A DNA stretch of 64,000 nucleotides from Paenibacillus ihumii (lineage in GTDB: Bacteria; Bacillota; Bacilli; Paenibacillales; Paenibacillaceae), in the NCBI RefSeq assembly GCF_001403875.1, contig NZ_LN884299.1:2728117-2792116 (forward strand), read 5' to 3'. The notes under the pieces are model-generated. The model searched no databases. It saw only the letters and a list, made by a program, of their open reading frames with translations, and had not been told where the DNA came from. Shown piece after piece: positions 60,634-64,000 of the stretch; the first letter of the stretch is position 1; the number at the start of each line of letters is the position of its first letter. Made by a program: the position numbers and the translations under genes.

Positions 60634-63600
60634 ATGATGAAAACCAGCGTTTATAGGCATCCATTCCTTATTTTCTTAATCTTGGTTATGCTCTTCACCA
60701 CGCTGCTCCCCTTCGGCTCCTACGCTCGCGCAAATGAGCCAGAGCTGCCTGAACTTCTGCCTGACACAGTCACTAGCTCAGTCTACGATGCACCTGCATC
60801 CATACTGGATCGCGATGAGCTTCGCTTCGATTTCGGCCCCGGTCCGGCTGCAGACGGATACATTCCGGTTACGGCAGCTGCGGCATATTCCCAAGAGCGG
60901 GGTTATGGCTTCGCTGATCCAACGCAGGTCTCCGAACAGGATCGCGGGACAGCACATCCGCTGAAATCCGATTTCGTCGTACCGAGAGACACCTCTTTCA
61001 TCGTGGATCTTCCAAACGGCGATTACACCATCTCGATTATTGCAGGCGATGAGAACGGTCCAACGGACGTTGCCATTGCGGCCGAGACGATGCAGAAGGT
61101 GCAGCAAACGTCCAAGCCCGCCGGGCAGTATTTGGAGATGGATTTTCAAATTGCCTTGATTGACGGTCAGTTGAATTTGGACTTTACGGGTACGGCCCCG
61201 AATATGAACGCGCTTGTCATCCGCAAGCAGCCGGAACGCCAGCCTGGTGAACAACCCGTCGTTTATCTCGCAAGCGATTCTACGGTCCAAACCTATGACC
61301 CCTATTGGCAGCCGCAGGCGGGTTGGGGCCAAATGATCGGCCGTTACTTTACGGACGATGTACGCATCGATAATCGGGCGATCGGCGGCCGCAGCTCCAG
61401 ATCGTTCGTATATGAAGGCCGGCTGGATGAAATCCTGCGGGCAATCAAGCCCGGCGATTATTTGCTCGTCCAATTCGGCCATAACGATGCAACGATCAGC
61501 CGGCCGGAGCGATATACCTCCCCGGAGGATTTCCAAATTTATCTGAAATCCTATGTTCTTGGTGCAAGGCAGCGCGGGGCAACCCCGATTCTGGTCACGC
61601 CCGTCGGACGGAGGGATTTTAATGCCGCTACAGGCAAGTTTAATGTTAGCTTTCCAGATTACGTTAAATCCATGAAGGAAGTGGCGAACGAGCTTGATGT
61701 AAGGGTCGTCGACTTAAGTGCGCTAAGCGTTGCTTATTACGACTCCATAGGGCCGGAGGCCGCCCGCTCCGTGTTCCTGCACGTGGATCCAGGCGTTTAC
61801 CAAGCTTTTCCCAACGGCTCTTCAGACGATACTCACTTCCAGGAATACGGTGCAATTCAAATCGCCAGGCTTGTTGCCGGTGGAATACGGGAGCTGGGTT
61901 TAACGCCGCTTTCGAACTATGTGAGGGAGACCGAGCAGCCGGAAAGCGTGCCGGCCAAGCCCCAGGGCTTAACGGCTGGCAGCATTAGCAATGCCGGGGC
62001 TGTCTTGAAGTGGGATGCTGCCGAATCAGCAGAAATCTACAAGGTATACCGCAAGCTGGCTTCGGAGCCCGAATCCGCCTATAACATGATCGGAACCTCT
62101 ACCCTTCCATCCATTACAATTACCGGGATGCTGGAGGGGACAGCCTATACTGTTCGTGTAACCGCCGTTAACGGCCGGGGAGAATCCGAGCCTTCGGATG
62201 AAATCCGCATAGGCACGAAATCCGCCCAATACAAATACGATTTCGGCCCAGTAGGAGCGCCGGTTGCCGAAGGCTATACAGAGGTAACCCGCCAAACGCT
62301 GTATACGCCGCAGCTCGGCTACGGCTTGACCTCAAGCGAAGGCATGGACGACCGGGATCGCGGCAATGCAGCAGATGATCTGCGCCGGGATTTCGTGATT
62401 TATTTTGGCGGAAGCTATGAATTCAAGGTCGATCTCCCGAACGGCTCGTACTCCGTCAAGACTTATACAGGCGATTGGATCGGCTCTACGAGAACCAACA
62501 TCAGTATCGAAGGCAAAGATTACGGCACAGTCTCCTCCGGCAAAGAGAATATCGCCGAGAAGGTATTTAATCAGATCGCGGTTACCGACGGACAGATGAA
62601 TCTGGTCTTCAGCGGACAAACGGCGCATCTCAACGGCCTGGAGATCACGCCGATCCTGCTTGCGCCGGATTCGCTGCAATTGGATGAGCTGGAGCTGGCA
62701 AGCGATCCGGCAGTGGCGAAGCTATCCTGGAAGCCAAGCGCTGCGGATGCCGCCAAATACCGAGTGTACCGCCAAACGGAAGGCGCGGCCCATCCCGAAC
62801 TGCTCGGAGAGACGACTGATACATTCTTTGCCGATACAGCGGCGGATGTAGGCCTCAGCTATGTTTACAGTGTAACCTCGATCGACCACGGCGGATTTGA
62901 ATCCGTTCCCTCGAACGGACTAGCCGTCACCATGATCGATCCTAGTCAGCCTCTCGCTCCAGTGCCGACGTCGCTAGTCGTTCAAGCCATCCAGAAGAAC
63001 GATGTTACGCTCGCCTGGGATGATGTGGAGGGAGCTCGGTTCTACAACGTATATCGGGCTGCCAAGGAGGACGGCGAATATACGCTAATTGGCAAAACCA
63101 AGACAGCAGCTTATACAGACACGGCCGTGCTGACGACAATCCCTTATTATTATCGGGTCGCCTCGGTCAATGCAGGCGGAATCTCCGAGCTGTCGGACGT
63201 GCTGAAGACCGAGGCGGTGACGACACTATACCGAGAGATGGAATATTTGGATCGGGCCCCTGTCGCGGTTAAGACGAAGGTCGGCAACTACATCGGCTGG
63301 AGAATGCTCGGCCTGGATCCGGACGATATCGCCTTCAATATTTATCGGGACGGGATTAAAGTGAACCATAAGCCAATTGCGGACAGCACCAATTTCGTGG
63401 ATAAGAAAGGGAAAGAGCATTCGGTATACAAAATAACGACGGTCATCGGCGGCAAGGAACAGGAAGCCAGCCGCGAGTTCGGCGTGTGGCAGCAGCAGTA
63501 TCTGCCGATCCCGCTTCAAAAGCCGGCGGATGCCTATACCAAGGACGGCCAGCCTTATACGTATACAGCAAATGATGCCAGCGTCGGCGATTTGGACGGG

Positions 63601-64000
63601 GACGGTGAATACGAAATCGTGCTGATGTGGTCGCCATCCAATGCCAAGGATAATTCGCAGAGCGGCTACACCGGAATCGTCTATTTGGACGCGTATAAGC
63701 TAGACGGAACGCAGCTGTGGCGCATTAATCTAGGCCCTAACATCCGGGCCGGAGCGCACTATTCCCCATTCCTGGTCTATGATCTGGATGGTGACGGCAA
63801 AGCTGAGGTCGTGCTGAAGACGGCGGACGGAACCATCGACGGCCAAGGGAAGGCGATCGGCGATGCCTCTAAAGACCACCGGAACAGCTCAGGTTACGTA
63901 CTGCTCGGCGACGAATTCCTCACTGTATTCGACGGCGAGACCGGCGCAGAATTATCTACGGTCGACTATGACCCGCCGCGCGGGGATGTTGGTTCATGGG
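60634..64000 (+). CDS. secreted multidomain CE12-like esterase and PL11 lyase, cut by window edge
   Basis: The frame stays open from the ATG at 60634 to the window end (over 1,122 residues). Order: signal peptide (to about 35); a CE12-associated galactose-binding-like module (FDFGPG at about 65 to 205); an SGNH esterase domain (about 208-430) with YLASDST, FGHND and DDTHF, typical of rhamnogalacturonan acetylesterases; an FN3 module; a second FDFGP-type module (533-674); two more FN3 modules; and a PL11 rhamnogalacturonan lyase domain from about 869 (VAVKTKVGNYIGWRMLG, DLDGDGEYEIVLMW). It should both deacetylate and cleave the pectin backbone outside the cell. GAGGG stands eight bases upstream; a cre site and promoter precede it. 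Confidence 0.93.
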   Translation, partial: MMKTSVYRHPFLIFLILVMLFTTLLPFGSYARANEPELPELLPDTVTSSVYDAPASILDRDELRFDFGPGPAADGYIPVTAAAAYSQERGYGFADPTQVSEQDRGTAHPLKSDFVVPRDTSFIVDLPNGDYTISIIAGDENGPTDVAIAAETMQKVQQTSKPAGQYLEMDFQIALIDGQLNLDFTGTAPNMNALVIRKQPERQPGEQPVVYLASDSTVQTYDPYWQPQAGWGQMIGRYFTDDVRIDNRAIGGRSSRSFVYEGRLDEILRAIKPGDYLLVQFGHNDATISRPERYTSPEDFQIYLKSYVLGARQRGATPILVTPVGRRDFNAATGKFNVSFPDYVKSMKEVANELDVRVVDLSALSVAYYDSIGPEAARSVFLHVDPGVYQAFPNGSSDDTHFQEYGAIQIARLVAGGIRELGLTPLSNYVRETEQPESVPAKPQGLTAGSISNAGAVLKWDAAESAEIYKVYRKLASEPESAYNMIGTSTLPSITITGMLEGTAYTVRVTAVNGRGESEPSDEIRIGTKSAQYKYDFGPVGAPVAEGYTEVTRQTLYTPQLGYGLTSSEGMDDRDRGNAADDLRRDFVIYFGGSYEFKVDLPNGSYSVKTYTGDWIGSTRTNISIEGKDYGTVSSGKENIAEKVFNQIAVTDGQMNLVFSGQTAHLNGLEITPILLAPDSLQLDELELASDPAVAKLSWKPSAADAAKYRVYRQTEGAAHPELLGETTDTFFADTAADVGLSYVYSVTSIDHGGFESVPSNGLAVTMIDPSQPLAPVPTSLVVQAIQKNDVTLAWDDVEGARFYNVYRAAKEDGEYTLIGKTKTAAYTDTAVLTTIPYYYRVASVNAGGISELSDVLKTEAVTTLYREMEYLDRAPVAVKTKVGNYIGWRMLGLDPDDIAFNIYRDGIKVNHKPIADSTNFVDKKGKEHSVYKITTVIGGKEQEASREFGVWQQQYLPIPLQKPADAYTKDGQPYTYTANDASVGDLDGDGEYEIVLMWSPSNAKDNSQSGYTGIVYLDAYKLDGTQLWRINLGPNIRAGAHYSPFLVYDLDGDGKAEVVLKTADGTIDGQGKAIGDASKDHRNSSGYVLLGDEFLTVFDGETGAELSTVDYDPPRGDVGSW

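Overview
The window looks like a chromosomal segment of a low-to-middle GC Gram-positive, most likely a Paenibacillus. Pointers are strong AGGAGG-type ribosome binding sites, lipobox lipoproteins, a FosB-type bacillithiol transferase, a dhbACEBF-mbtH catechol siderophore operon with a Btr-like regulator, a BirA operator on bioB, a cre site, and two plant-polysaccharide enzymes of the rhamnogalacturonan lyase family (PL11). No rRNA, tRNA, phage, insertion sequence or CRISPR array was found.

Region by region. 0-4.4 kb: a GH36 alpha-galactosidase, a DUF4349 lipoprotein and a repeat-rich intergenic stretch (31-bp and 14/15-bp tandem arrays). 4.4-8.9 kb: a minus-strand nucleoside/ribose operon (LacI regulator, ribokinase, nucleoside hydrolase, DcuC-family transporter). 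9-14.5 kb: an ABC exporter divergent from an AraC regulator, a small membrane protein and an amidase. 14.8-18.8 kb: an iron/tetrapyrrole-type ABC importer whose permease appears to start at ATT, ending in a ferrochelatase-family protein. 19-25.2 kb: an SDR, bioB with a BirA operator, a lipoprotein, a membrane protein, a 5'-truncated LuxR gene, an acetyltransferase, fosB with a truncated hydrolase remnant, a 47-residue membrane protein and a small alarmone synthetase. 25.3-33.9 kb: a PAP2 phosphatase overlapping a SEDS protein, a VCBS lipoprotein with an OmpR/HK pair, a YHYH/stalk secreted protein, VOC and unassigned proteins, stand-alone purC and a hydrolase. 34-40.3 kb: a PL11 lyase, an M6-type metalloprotease, a MerR/TipAL regulator with its typical 19-bp-spacer promoter, an arylamine N-acetyltransferase and two membrane or exported proteins.

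40.6-56.8 kb is the main accessory system: btr-like regulator, siderophore-binding lipoprotein, BesA-like esterase, dhbA, dhbC, dhbE, dhbB, dhbF and mbtH, all on the minus strand. Two Fur-box-like sites lie upstream of the regulator and of the binding protein. The set covers 2,3-dihydroxybenzoate synthesis, assembly on a two-module NRPS, capture of the ferric siderophore and iron release by hydrolysis. Its first adenylation domain has a pocket unlike that of B. subtilis DhbF, and its DhbE carries a repeat-built insertion of about 90 residues. No importer permease is encoded next to it.

57-60.4 kb holds a frameshifted tandem GNAT gene, a methyltransferase, an AAC(6')-like acetyltransferase, another GNAT and a small acidic protein. 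From 60.6 kb to the window edge runs a large secreted multidomain protein (CE12-like esterase, FN3 modules, a second carbohydrate-binding module, PL11 lyase), preceded by a promoter and a near-perfect cre site.
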